Notes: a model not told the origin generated them from the sequence alone. A stretch of DNA of 35,331 nt from DASZXJ01 sp035545895 (GCA_035545895.1 DASZXJ010000122.1:1-35331); one strand, 5' to 3'; positions 26,069 through 34,141 are shown, counted from the stretch's first letter. Numbers and translations are program-made.

Positions 26069-27904
26069 ATGAATTCGCAAAACCAGAATACAGCGGACTA
26101 TCTCGCTCCTGATATTTCTGAAATCGCGCGTCGCAATGGCGGACAGATCAACGATCCGCTCAACGCGTCCGCGTCCGATCACAAGCCGACCCTAAGCCGT
26201 TCCGCGGCGCGCCGGTTGCTCCTCACCTGCGTGGCCGTGCCGGCTGTGCTCTGGTGGGCGCTGATTCTGGGTGCTCATCGCAGGTGGTACGACATTGAAA
26301 CGTGCTTTGTGCTGTTCGTCTTTTCGGTCGCCGCGATTTTCGGTTTGATCGTCTGCCTGAGCCTCAAGCGATTGGGAAAAATGGATGCCGAGCGCGCCGT
26401 TGCCGCCGAGCAATTGAAGCGCGCCAAGGACGCCGCCGAAGCGGCCAACCGTTTCAAGTCCGCGTTCTTCGCCAACATCAGCCACGAAATTCGCACGCCG
26501 CTGACCGCCATCAACGGCTTTGCCGAACTTTTGCTGACTCCCAAGCGAACCAACCAGGAGCGACTTGCCGACGCCCGCGTCATCCGCCGCAACGGCGAGC
26601 ATTTGCTTACGCTCATCAACGATATTCTCGATCTGTCGAAAATCGAAGCCGGCAAGATGTCGGTCGATCCGATCATCTGCAATCCAGCCGCAATCGTCTG
26701 CGATGTCTGCTCGATACTTCGCCCACGCGCCACTGAAAAAGGCTTGAAACTGGAGGTCCAGTTCAAGGGCAACATTCCCAGCACCATCAGCACTGATCCA
26801 ACACGTTTGCGGCAAATTCTGATCAACCTCGTTTCCAATGCTGTGAAATTCACCAAGACCGGCAGCGTGCGCGTCGAAGTCGCGATGAAAACCTCGATGG
26901 CAATTCCCCAGCCGGTCCTCCAGTTCAACCTCATCGATTCGGGCATTGGCATTCCGCAGGAAAGGATCGACGCGCTCTTTCAGCCTTTTGTGCAGGGCGA
27001 TGCGTCCATCACCCGCCAATATGGCGGTTCGGGACTTGGCCTGGCGATTTCGCGACACTTTGCCCGGGCTTTGGGAGGCGACATCACCGTCACCAGCCAG
27101 GCCGGCAAGGGCAGCACCTTCATCGTCACCATCGAAACCGGCTCGCTCGATGGCGTCGCGATTCAGGAGAATCCGCAAAACGCAATGGAATCGCAGGACA
27201 ACTTTGCCGGCCAATCGGTGCGCATCGCCGGTTCGGTGCTTGTTGCGGAAGATGGCATCGACAATCAGGCGCTCATCACCGCGCGCCTGCGCAACACCGG
27301 CTTGAAGGTTGAACTCGCTCCCAACGGCAAGATTGCGTGTGAAAAAGCACTGGCTGCTTTGAATCAGGATCAACCGTTTGATGTGATCCTCATGGACGTG
27401 CAAATGCCTGAAATGGACGGTTACAGCGCCACACTGCACCTGCGCGGCAAAGGCTATCGCGGGCCGATCATCGCGCTCACCGCCAACGCCATGGAACGCG
27501 ACCGCGACAAGTGCCTCCAGGCCGGCTGCAACGATTTCGTCACCAAGCCAATCCAACTGGACAAGCTCTTCAAAGCCCTTGGTCGATATATCAAGGTCGA
27601 GCAGGTCACGGCAGAATCACCAACCGAATCCAATTCCACCAGCCAGGAAAACCTTGTCGAGGATTTCTACGAAAAGCTCGCGGATGAATTATCGCAGATG
27701 GAAGAAGCCATCGAGCGCCAGGACCGCGCGCGGCTGGTGGAAATCGTGCAGCTTGTCCTCGGCCGCGCCGCCGCTGCCGGCTTGAAGGATTTGTCCGCTG
27801 ACACGGTCCGTCTGATGCAAACCGCCGAAGGGGAATCGTCCTGGACGGTACTTGCCCACGCGGTCAAGGAATTCGGCAAGACCGCGCATCAACAGATTGG
27901 GTAA
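26069..27904 (+). CDS. Hybrid sensor histidine kinase with receiver and degenerate HPt-like tail
   Basis: This 611-residue two-component protein has two hydrophobic helices (about 49-70 and 78-102) with almost no periplasmic loop. A HisKA domain follows with H139 in ANISHEIRTP. The HATPase has the N box INLVSNAVKFT, G1 DSGIGIP and G2 GGSGLGLAISR. The receiver has phosphoacceptor D443 in ILMDVQMPEMDGY and a lysine in FVTKPIQ. Residues ~530-611 resemble an HPt bundle, with Q561 where the phosphorylatable His would be (QLVLGRAAAAGL). With no sensor domain, it may sense membrane state or a partner. No response regulator with an output domain is adjacent. Confidence 0.92.
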   Translation: MNSQNQNTADYLAPDISEIARRNGGQINDPLNASASDHKPTLSRSAARRLLLTCVAVPAVLWWALILGAHRRWYDIETCFVLFVFSVAAIFGLIVCLSLKRLGKMDAERAVAAEQLKRAKDAAEAANRFKSAFFANISHEIRTPLTAINGFAELLLTPKRTNQERLADARVIRRNGEHLLTLINDILDLSKIEAGKMSVDPIICNPAAIVCDVCSILRPRATEKGLKLEVQFKGNIPSTISTDPTRLRQILINLVSNAVKFTKTGSVRVEVAMKTSMAIPQPVLQFNLIDSGIGIPQERIDALFQPFVQGDASITRQYGGSGLGLAISRHFARALGGDITVTSQAGKGSTFIVTIETGSLDGVAIQENPQNAMESQDNFAGQSVRIAGSVLVAEDGIDNQALITARLRNTGLKVELAPNGKIACEKALAALNQDQPFDVILMDVQMPEMDGYSATLHLRGKGYRGPIIALTANAMERDRDKCLQAGCNDFVTKPIQLDKLFKALGRYIKVEQVTAESPTESNSTSQENLVEDFYEKLADELSQMEEAIERQDRARLVEIVQLVLGRAAAAGLKDLSADTVRLMQTAEGESSWTVLAHAVKEFGKTAHQQIG

Positions 27905-28126
27905 GTCGCGTCCAACTTCCATCAGAATTATTTAGCCCCGGCGCGTGCAGCGGATTGTGGTTGGCCAACATGATCTGCAGCCGATACGGAAGGTTTCAAT
28001 GTCGCCATCGTTGCACCTCGCGATGTTCGCTGGTTCGTTCAGACGCGAATTGGAAAATAGTTTCCCAATCAAAACATCGCTGAGTACAATCCTTTGGCCT
28101 GCAATATTTTTGAGGAAGGATCTTAC
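27905..28126. other. Intergenic region before the ferritin-like gene
   Basis: There is no gene. TACAAT at 28085-28090 is a probable -10; TTCCCA 17 bases earlier is a poor -35. The transcript would have a leader of about 30 bases ending in GAGGAAGGA, a strong Shine-Dalgarno. Confidence 0.4.
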
Positions 28127-28591
28127 ATGGATAAAGCCCAAACCATCGAGCATCTTAATCGGGGCATTGCATTGGAATATGGCGCGGTCATCCAATACAA
28201 CCAGTATTCCAACGTTCTGACGGGCGCGGATCGGCGAATCTGGCGCGACCTGTTCAAGGACATGAGCGAAGGTGCCCTCAAACACGCCCGCGAAGTCGGG
28301 TTTCGCGTCTTTTCGCTCGGCGGCATCCCGACCATCGAGCACACCGCCATCAAGCAGGCCACCGACATCAACGAAATGCTCGAAAACTCTCTTGAACATG
28401 AACGGGCACTCGTTCAGGCTTATACTGACGCACTGTCCCATTCCGAAGACAACCCCGCCTACCGCAATTTCCTCGAAGGCATGATCGAACACGAACAGGA
28501 AGAAGTGGACGAAATCCGCATGTATCTTAAACGGATTGAACGGGCCGGCGCGACGGAATCAAAAACCAAACGCATGGGTAAAACAGGCTGA
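28127..28591 (+). CDS. Ferritin-like four-helix protein (bacterioferritin-like), with altered metal ligands
   Basis: The 154-residue protein fits a ferritin-like four-helix bundle: IALEYGAVIQYNQY (helix 1, E17), SEGALKHAREVGFR (helix 2), LEHERALVQAYTDAL (helix 3, E92) and IEHEQEEVDEIRMYL (helix 4). The family normally has ExxH in helices 2 and 4. Here helix 2 reads A50-x-x-H53 and helix 4 reads E123-x-x-E126, so one Glu and one His ligand seem replaced. It may bind metal in a changed way or act as a stress protein. ATG 28127 is favoured by the strong GAGGAAGGA upstream over an earlier in-frame start. Confidence 0.78.
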   Translation: MDKAQTIEHLNRGIALEYGAVIQYNQYSNVLTGADRRIWRDLFKDMSEGALKHAREVGFRVFSLGGIPTIEHTAIKQATDINEMLENSLEHERALVQAYTDALSHSEDNPAYRNFLEGMIEHEQEEVDEIRMYLKRIERAGATESKTKRMGKTG

Positions 28592-28705
28592 TTTCCAGTA
28601 CCGCAACTGATGACGGATGATGTTTTTGGCATCGTCTGTCACAGTCGCGCATGGCTGAATCCAATTTCAGAAATGGACCAATTTGAGTTGATTCATTTGG
28701 CGCTG

Positions 28706-28748
28706 CCGCTTGCGGTGGGTTTTAGAGCGCCAAACCCGCCGCAAGCGG
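28706..28748. repeat. CCGCTTGCGGyGGGTTT palindromic repeat
   Basis: Two 17-base arms (28706-28722 and 28732-28748) are complementary except one position, which would be G-U in RNA, around a 9-base loop. GGGGCTAAA follows. It matches the style of GCCGCTTGCGGCGG-type intergenic palindromes. It lies between the ferritin-like gene and the convergent small gene, where it could terminate transcription. Confidence 0.8.
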
Positions 28749-28798
28749 CGGGGCTAAATGTCGTTGCTCGCTACCCAATGCCCCGATTTCAATAATCT

Positions 28799-29131
28799 CT
28801 ACCCGGCCCGGGCGATATCCCCTGCTTCATTGTTCTGTTGAGCGATCCGTGGAAACGGAATCGGTCCATAGCCATCTGCTTTACCTTTGGGCATCAGACA
28901 CAGCGCCTTGCGCAACTGTGGAATGAGCACCTCCAGTACGTCCCGCTCGATGACCATCGACTTCTGCACATACCAGCCAATGCCCTCGGCATATGCGTAT
29001 TGCTGCAAGCGAACGAATCCTGCACAGCCCGCCTGCGCGAACACCCGCATCGCGGTGCCCGGCTCGGTCCCGGAAATAGTGATCAATTCCTCTTCAGAAG
29101 CATTCGGAAAAACGCATTGACATTCACACAT
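28799..29131 (-). CDS. Small unknown protein with N-terminal cysteines
   Basis: I do not recognise this 110-residue protein with certainty. The N-terminus is MCECQCVFPNASEEE, with cysteines at 2, 4 and 6. The middle has GWYVQKSMVIERDVLEVLIPQL, and the C-terminal part is RKALCLMPKGK plus a polar tail. The motif YVQKSxxIxRD resembles small hypothetical proteins I associate with planctomycetes, whose function is not known to me. ATG 29131 has AAGG 9 bases upstream. The N-terminal CxCxC could bind metal. Codon use and the Shine-Dalgarno support a real gene. Confidence 0.6.
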   Translation of the reverse strand: MCECQCVFPNASEEELITISGTEPGTAMRVFAQAGCAGFVRLQQYAYAEGIGWYVQKSMVIERDVLEVLIPQLRKALCLMPKGKADGYGPIPFPRIAQQNNEAGDIARAG

Positions 29132-29253
29132 CTTTTTCAACCTTGTTGAGAACGAGTATCAATATACCATCTAATCGGCAAAATAACAGGATTAAATAAT
29201 CTTATATTTTTGATTTATTATGCCCATTAACGCCTATTTTAATAATTTACTCA

Positions 29254-29281
29254 TTGACAAAGGATTACTTAATCTTATTAT
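29254..29281 (+). promoter_or_regulatory. Consensus promoter directly in front of the barrel gene
   Basis: TTGACA (29254-29259), 16 bases, then TATTAT (29276-29281) in an AT-rich stretch. Seven bases separate the -10 from ATG 29289, so the transcript should start on the ATG. Confidence 0.6.
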
Positions 29282-29288
29282 AAAATTT

Positions 29289-30071
29289 ATGAGATTGAGT
29301 CTCAATTACTTTTACCGTTTCATTACTCAATTCAGCCTATTCTCCGGGTTGATGTTCTTAATGTTTGCGGTCAGCAGCGCCCGCGCGGGTCGGCCTCTCA
29401 TCATTGACGATGCAGAGCCCCTCGATCTGCATCATTTCCAATTCGAAGCCGGTATTGCGCTGCTCAAAGACGCCGACTGCGACCACTTCGATTTCCCTCT
29501 CACCCTCAGTTACGGCATTCTGCCGGGTGTGCAGGCCTGCATCGGATTCGGCGGGCAGTTCGAAGACCGCCACGGTGATGACGATCAGTCTTCGTTCGTA
29601 CAAAGCTGTAGCGACCTTACACTTGGCATTAAATGGAAAATCCTTGAACAGGATAAAGCCTTCTTCGATCAGGCGATTTTGGCGGGTGTCAAGATTCCCA
29701 CCGCCAGCCGACACAATGATATGGGATCGGGCAAAGTTGATTTCGATCTGACTTACGTCGCTACCCGGCAACTGACCGAAAAAACCTCCATCCTGTTCAA
29801 CGTTGGTTACACATGGATGGGTGATCGCCAGGAGAGCGACATCCTGCATTATGGACCCGCGTTGACCTATCAATTGACGGACACGCTTCAACCCGTTTTG
29901 GAGTTGGTATTTCAAACTCCCATTGATGGCGGGCCAACCGCGGCAGGAATCGATGGCGGCATTCGATGGCAATTCTCCGATTCGCTGATGTTTGATGCCG
30001 CCATCGGCACCAAAGTGCAAGGCGATTGGCCGGAGTTGACGGCGACGATGGGGTTTACCTTTACAAGGTAG
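29289..30071 (+). CDS. Outer-membrane beta-barrel, phenol-degradation MetA-type transporter-like
   Basis: This 260-residue predicted outer-membrane protein has a signal peptide (about 1-34, ending SARAG). The mature N-terminus RPLIIDDAEPLDLHHFQFEAG is typical of the transporter family called MetA-pathway of phenol degradation (PF13557). Alternating strands such as LTLSYGILPGVQACIGFGG and ILFNVGYTWMGD follow, and the end is MGFTFTR. The transported substrate is unknown. ATG 29289 starts the signal peptide; an upstream in-frame start at 29220 would lie before the promoter. The upstream region is much more AT-rich than neighbours. Confidence 0.75.
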   Translation: MRLSLNYFYRFITQFSLFSGLMFLMFAVSSARAGRPLIIDDAEPLDLHHFQFEAGIALLKDADCDHFDFPLTLSYGILPGVQACIGFGGQFEDRHGDDDQSSFVQSCSDLTLGIKWKILEQDKAFFDQAILAGVKIPTASRHNDMGSGKVDFDLTYVATRQLTEKTSILFNVGYTWMGDRQESDILHYGPALTYQLTDTLQPVLELVFQTPIDGGPTAAGIDGGIRWQFSDSLMFDAAIGTKVQGDWPELTATMGFTFTR

Positions 30072-30108
30072 CCCTTCGCGGCAAATCGAAGAATACGCAC
30101 GCTCAACG

Positions 30109-30150
30109 CGGTTTGTCATTCGCGACGGCGCAAGCGACTTAGCAAACCGC
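30109..30150. terminator. Possible bidirectional terminator hairpin
   Basis: GCGGTTTG (30109-30116) is complementary to CAAACCGC (30143-30150), with a smaller TCGC/GCGA pair inside the loop. It lies between two convergent genes that end at 30071 and 30272. No T-run follows on either strand, so the role is tentative. Confidence 0.4.
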
Positions 30151-30271
30151 TTGCGATATCGTGGCTTTGCCAGTCATAGCCATCGGCGATGATATATCAC
30201 TGTGTCCGCTCAACGTTTAACGGTTTGGTTGACCGTAAGCCCGACCAAGCCACGCATCCTATCGCCGCCGC

Positions 30272-32182
30272 CTATTTACTCGCCGGCGTTCCGTTGCCCC
30301 CGCCTCTTCCGCCGCCCAAGCCTCCGAATCCGTACCCGCCGCCGACTGATGTTGGTGCCGTGATCGACATCTGTCGGTCGTATTCCAGCTTGAACTGGTA
30401 TTCCACCGCCAAGGCTTTGTCGTCCGCCAACTGCGCGGGCACTTCCAGGTCCCAGCGAAGGATGTTCTTCTTGCGGTCCCCCTGTTCATACACGGCGTCC
30501 TTGGACAGCTCTTTGCCCGGAGGAACCAGCGTGACGCGGATTTCAGCTTCCTTCGCGGTGGGCAAACGATCCAGGAGCCTGACGCTAGCTGGCTTGGCAC
30601 CGAAATTCTCCAGCGTCAAACGATAGGTGAAATCGACCACCCGATTGCCGCCCTGCATGGTTTCATTCTTTTCCACCAGTTCACGGCGGGTCCGCAGCGA
30701 GGAATCAATTCCCAACCCCACATTGAAGTTCTGTCCGACGGCCACCGACGGGATCGCACCGCGGCCGACAAATTCGTTGTTCACGTACGTCGCCACCTCG
30801 CCGGCCAGCAGTTGCGTGACGCTATCGTTGGTAACGGTCGCCTCGTTATAGACATAGTTTGCCAGCACCGGACTGGCGACCTTGTAGAACAGCGCCTTGA
30901 GGGGCAGCGATGCGATCTGAATCAACTGACGGTCACTGCGGCTGGCCAGCGACGTGCGATTCGGAAGCTGGTACGCGATCGCCAGTCCCTCTTCGGGATT
31001 GGCCGCCACGCCCTTCGCTGCCGGGTTGCGGGCAATTTGCTCTTTCGCGAGCAGGTCCACCATCTGCAAATCGCCGGCAGTCTTGTTCAGGATCTGATCC
31101 AATTCGTTGTTGTTTCCGATGAAGTTTGAAACTCCTGCACCTCTGCCGCCCAGCGCGCTGGAATTTTGGACGCCTCGATTATTCCCCGCTGTCTGGCGCT
31201 GCAACTGAAGTTCCTGCCGGGTCTGTTCGACCGCACTTGCGTCGAGTTGCGCCAATACGTCCTGTGCGCTTTGGCCGGGCTTGGCCAGGTTGATCGCCAG
31301 TTCCGTGAGGATAGGCGCCTTGGCGACCAGCGAGGGTGTCGCCGTCGAAAGGGTCATTTGCACATCCTCCCAATCTTCGCCGGACATTTGCTGGATCGAG
31401 CCGAGGTATTCGACCGTGACCTTATCGCCTGCCGACCCCGCGCGAATGTTGTAGGAGGGTTGCCAAGTCGCCGCAGCCACGAGATACCGCAGGCGCAGCC
31501 GTCCCGCCGCGCCGGCAACGTTGCAGAACACAACCGCTTCGCGAGACAACTTGGATGAGGAGGTCGCAATCTGACCAAGCTCGCGCTTGAGGGTATCCAT
31601 CTGTTCGTTCAAGCCGCGCAGCTCGCCGTTCAGTTTCAGTTCTTCATCGCAAATACGCGAGCGCTGCTCGAACTGGAACTGAGTCATTTTTTGAAGCGTC
31701 TCCGCGTTGAGCACGCCTTTGGTCAGCTCGGCCGTGCTCGTACCTGCGGTGAATTGCTCCAGTTTCGACAAATATTCGCCCTGCGCCTGGAGCACCTGCA
31801 GATGTCGCTGGCTGGCCGCGATCTTGTCGGCCATGGCCTGAATTTGCTGCTGTAGTTTTTGAACTTCCTCCCTCACGTCGTTTTCGACAGGACGCACGCG
31901 ATAGGAGACGGATCGCACTTCGATTCCATCGACGGCCTCCGCATAGATCGAGCCCGGCTGCACCTGCTCGGGAAGATCGACGACAACCATTTCCTTCAAT
32001 CCCGCCGGCCCCGGTACATCGACCAGGCGCGTTACCAGCGCCTGCCCCCGGTAGACCGTGACCGCATCGACTTTTCCTCGCGACTCAACCGCGCCTGCGA
32101 ATGAGCCAAAACCAAGAAGTGTTATTACGCAAAACCATGTAAACAGAATAGACGCTCGCACGTTTCGGAATTGAGCATGCAT
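30272..32182 (-). CDS. DUF4139 (mucoidy inhibitor MuiA family) exported protein
   Basis: This 636-residue protein has a signal peptide (about 1-31, ending FAGAVES). A DUF4140-like N-terminal domain follows (KVDAVTVYRGQALVTRLVDV), then a long coiled coil (about 100-215) and a DUF4139 domain (about 220-620) with YLVAAATWQPSYNIRAGS and TYRLTLENFGAKPASVRLLDR. The C-terminus is glycine-rich, about 20 residues. A Gln/Asn-rich insertion lies near 330-365. The family has been linked to mucoid phenotype inhibition in enterobacteria, but its biochemistry is unknown. GGGGAGG precedes ATG 32182 and can be masked by an upstream hairpin. Confidence 0.85.
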   Translation of the reverse strand: MHAQFRNVRASILFTWFCVITLLGFGSFAGAVESRGKVDAVTVYRGQALVTRLVDVPGPAGLKEMVVVDLPEQVQPGSIYAEAVDGIEVRSVSYRVRPVENDVREEVQKLQQQIQAMADKIAASQRHLQVLQAQGEYLSKLEQFTAGTSTAELTKGVLNAETLQKMTQFQFEQRSRICDEELKLNGELRGLNEQMDTLKRELGQIATSSSKLSREAVVFCNVAGAAGRLRLRYLVAAATWQPSYNIRAGSAGDKVTVEYLGSIQQMSGEDWEDVQMTLSTATPSLVAKAPILTELAINLAKPGQSAQDVLAQLDASAVEQTRQELQLQRQTAGNNRGVQNSSALGGRGAGVSNFIGNNNELDQILNKTAGDLQMVDLLAKEQIARNPAAKGVAANPEEGLAIAYQLPNRTSLASRSDRQLIQIASLPLKALFYKVASPVLANYVYNEATVTNDSVTQLLAGEVATYVNNEFVGRGAIPSVAVGQNFNVGLGIDSSLRTRRELVEKNETMQGGNRVVDFTYRLTLENFGAKPASVRLLDRLPTAKEAEIRVTLVPPGKELSKDAVYEQGDRKKNILRWDLEVPAQLADDKALAVEYQFKLEYDRQMSITAPTSVGGGYGFGGLGGGRGGGNGTPASK

Positions 32183-32187
32183 AAATA

Positions 32188-32231
32188 CCTCCCCAAGGTT
32201 GGTGTATTGGCAATACTGTTGCCTGGGGAGG
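32188..32231 (-). promoter_or_regulatory. 5' UTR hairpin masking the Shine-Dalgarno of the DUF4139 gene
   Basis: In the minus-strand mRNA, CCTCCCCA (from 32231-32224) is complementary to TGGGGAGG (32195-32188). The second arm contains the GGGGAGG ribosome site, 5 bases before the ATG. Two further G-C pairs and an inner GTATT/AATAC stem extend the structure. It could act as a thermosensor or be opened by a ligand or protein. Confidence 0.5.
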
Positions 32232-32421
32232 GTAATCTATTCCAGAAAATATTCAAAAGTTTGAGATTCCGGGATCTTACGGACTTACCGACCACTGTCG
32301 CGGCTGGGTCGAATTCACAATTCGATTGGCCGCTGCGATTTCTTCGCGCCAGTAAAGACCGATTAACCTGCTGATGCGGTTATGCCCGTTGCCCCAGCCG
32401 GCCGTTGTCGAAATAACTCAT

Positions 32422-32916
32422 TCATTTTTTGAGAATCCGCGGAAGAGCGTCGATCACATGATTGCCGGCCAGGCAGCATAAAGCGTTCTGCCGAGTCTCC
32501 TCGTCCGGGTCTTCGATGAACCGAAACGCGGCTTTCAGCACAGCGTCCGATCGCACATTGCGAATGAGATACAGACTCGATCTGCGAACAGCCGGATCAC
32601 TTGCACAGTCGATCAGCAATTGAATGATCGCAGCTTGCTCGGCTCCGTTCTGCAAAGGGGCTTGCGGCAACCGAGGCTTTTCGCCGAGCGGGATCATCGA
32701 TCGCGATCAACTCCTGCTGCGTATAAACGCGCGCCGGATCGCCCACAAAGTTTTTCAATCGCGCAGCAATGATCACGGTTGTGGAGGAAATGTCTCTCGT
32801 GATCGATGGCTCGGGACCAAAATTGGAAGCATTTGAATCCGACGTTGCGCAGAACAGCCAGGCCAATAGCAGGATTGCATGGCCGACAATCGCCGCGAAT
32901 GCGGTTTTGAATTCAT
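32422..32916 (-). pseudogene. HEAT-repeat-like exported protein broken by two compensating frameshifts
   Basis: Three frames together make one plausible protein. ATG 32916 gives MNSK, then a +1 correction at the run of four A (32905-32908) leads into a signal peptide (TAFAAIVGHAILLLAWLF) and SNFGPEPSITRD. The frame continues to AIDDP, where one C too many in CCC (32690-32692) shifts it. Removing it gives DDPLGEKPRLPQAP and a C-terminal region of two HEAT-like helical pairs (IQLLIDCASDPAVRRSSLYLI, FRFIEDPDEETRQNALCCLAG) to the stop at 32422. About 164 residues result. Both shifts are in homopolymer runs, so sequencing error is as likely as decay. The C-terminal 91 codons are also open on their own. 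Confidence 0.55.
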
Positions 32917-33078
32917 GTTGAATCGCCCATTGCTCAAGTAATCATAAATACGCGCGGTGCGTCAGGTTCGTTGCGATCTTCGAGAAATACGTGGTGTCGT
33001 GAGCGAATACACGGCTTATCGCTATTGCGATTCCGCGCGGTATACTGCCTGTCCAACCTTCACTCGGGAGACCGCGCA

Positions 33079-33609
33079 ATGCAAAAGATCACTTCGCGAC
33101 GTTTTGCTTGGACATTATCAGCAATCGTTCTCTTCAGTACGGGGATCGCGTGCAAGAACGATTCGCAGATTGAGACTGCGTCCAAACCCGCTCAGCCGGC
33201 GATGACGGCGCAGCCCGTCAAACCCGCCGCGCCCGCACCGGCGCAACCTGCGACGCCGGTTGCTGCCTCTGAAATTACCGGCGCATGGAAATGGTCGGTC
33301 AACGCCGGCGATTCCGTCATCAACCATTCCGCCAAGTTCAAACAAACCGGCCAGACGCTTGGCGGCACCTGGACCGACAGCTTCGGCGATCAGCCCGTTA
33401 CCGCGGACATCAAGGAGGGATCGGTGAAAGACGGCCAGGTCAATTTCAAAGTCACCCGCCCCAGCCCCTTTGGCGACGGCAGCGAAATGACCCTCACCTT
33501 CGCCGGCAAACTTTCCGCAATCGACAAAATCGACGGCACGATCAACGTCCTGATCCCCGGCGGAGAACCCATCCCCAGCGAATGGCACGCGATAAAAGTC
33601 AAGGAATGA
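33079..33609 (+). CDS. Small lipoprotein with Ala/Pro linker and beta-rich domain
   Basis: The 176-residue protein starts with a signal peptide ending in lipobox GIAC (C25). A Pro/Ala/Lys-rich linker covers about 32-65 (KPAQPAMTAQPVKPAAPAPAQ). The C-terminal ~110 residues (GAWKWSVNAGDSVINHSAKF, LGGTWTD, MTLTFAGKLS, GTINV) resemble small lipocalin-like beta sandwiches often found after signal peptides in planctomycetes. The function is unknown. GGGAG lies 8 bases before the ATG; TATACT at 33040-33045 is a possible -10. Confidence 0.75.
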   Translation: MQKITSRRFAWTLSAIVLFSTGIACKNDSQIETASKPAQPAMTAQPVKPAAPAPAQPATPVAASEITGAWKWSVNAGDSVINHSAKFKQTGQTLGGTWTDSFGDQPVTADIKEGSVKDGQVNFKVTRPSPFGDGSEMTLTFAGKLSAIDKIDGTINVLIPGGEPIPSEWHAIKVKE

Positions 33610-33663
33610 CCCGCTGAGCCGCGACGCGAAGCGGAGCGCTTTGGGATTGTTTGAGGAAATCCT

Positions 33664-33682
33664 CCGCCGACACCGTCGGCGG
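33664..33682. repeat. CCGCCGAC-ACC-GTCGGCGG perfect palindrome
   Basis: Eight-base perfect arms with a three-base loop, followed by CTTT, 54 bases after the lipoprotein stop. It could be the gene's terminator or another dispersed palindrome. Confidence 0.7.
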
Positions 33683-33823
33683 CTTTACACGGTGGATGTC
33701 ACTGCGGGAACGTGTAGATGCGCGAAGATTCATCGCATTTCATCGACCAATTCGCTTGTCCGACTCGTCACATGGCGCGCAATTCCGTGCAGTTTCATGG
33801 AGCCTACAGACAAGAATTTGATC

Positions 33824-33848
33824 CACAGATTTCACAGATGACACAGAT
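33824..33848. repeat. CACAGAT tandem repeat, 9-base period
   Basis: CACAGAT starts at 33824, 33833 and 33842, a three-unit tandem array in a non-coding stretch. Confidence 0.8.
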
Positions 33849-33936
33849 TAGGAAAATGAAGGGGGAAAAAGAGGATCGGATGAAAGATCGTGGGACTTGA
33901 ATTGTGGATTGAAATTCATCTCCAGTTGATCCGGTC

Positions 33937-33967
33937 CCCGGGCAAAGCCCGGGGCTTTAGCCCCGGG
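33937..33967. repeat. Overlapping CCCGGGGC palindromes
   Basis: CCCGGGC/GCCCGGG (33937-33943, 33947-33953) and CCCGGGGC/GCCCCGGG (33948-33955, 33960-33967) share an arm, so only one hairpin can form at a time. The composition resembles GCCCCGGGGCTTTAG-type intergenic repeats. Confidence 0.8.
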
Positions 33968-33980
33968 GCTGTGGGCATTT

Positions 33981-34015
33981 CGGATTTCGGATTTCGGATT
34001 GCGGATTGCGGATTT
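33981..34015. repeat. Five tandem CGGATTk heptamers
   Basis: Exact 7-base units: CGGATTT, CGGATTT, CGGATTG, CGGATTG, CGGATTT. It is non-coding. Confidence 0.9.
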
Positions 34016-34075
34016 GGAATTGCGCGACATGAGTCCGCATGGCGCAACAAAGGAGCCGCAGGTCACTGGATCTTC

Positions 34076-34141
34076 GTCATTCAGGTTTGGTCATTCGTCA
34101 TTGGGACTTTGTTGGTCATTGAGACTTGGCCATTGGTCATT
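34076..34141. repeat. GTCATT repeat cluster
   Basis: GTCATT begins at 34076, 34090, 34097, 34115 and 34136, interleaved with TTGG and GACTTgG. The stretch 34142-34399 shows no further gene or clear repeat. Confidence 0.75.

Noticed and set aside
26192..27556. A 454-codon open frame antisense to the histidine kinase
   Set aside because: It mirrors the kinase codons; all kinase, ATPase and receiver motifs are on the plus strand.
32690..32908. Programmed ribosomal frameshifting in the HEAT-like gene
   Set aside because: Neither run is a known slippery heptamer with a following structure, and two opposite shifts would be needed; decay or sequence error is simpler.
33824..34141. CRISPR array
   Set aside because: The repeat units are 6-7 bases with no spacers of regular length and no cas gene nearby.
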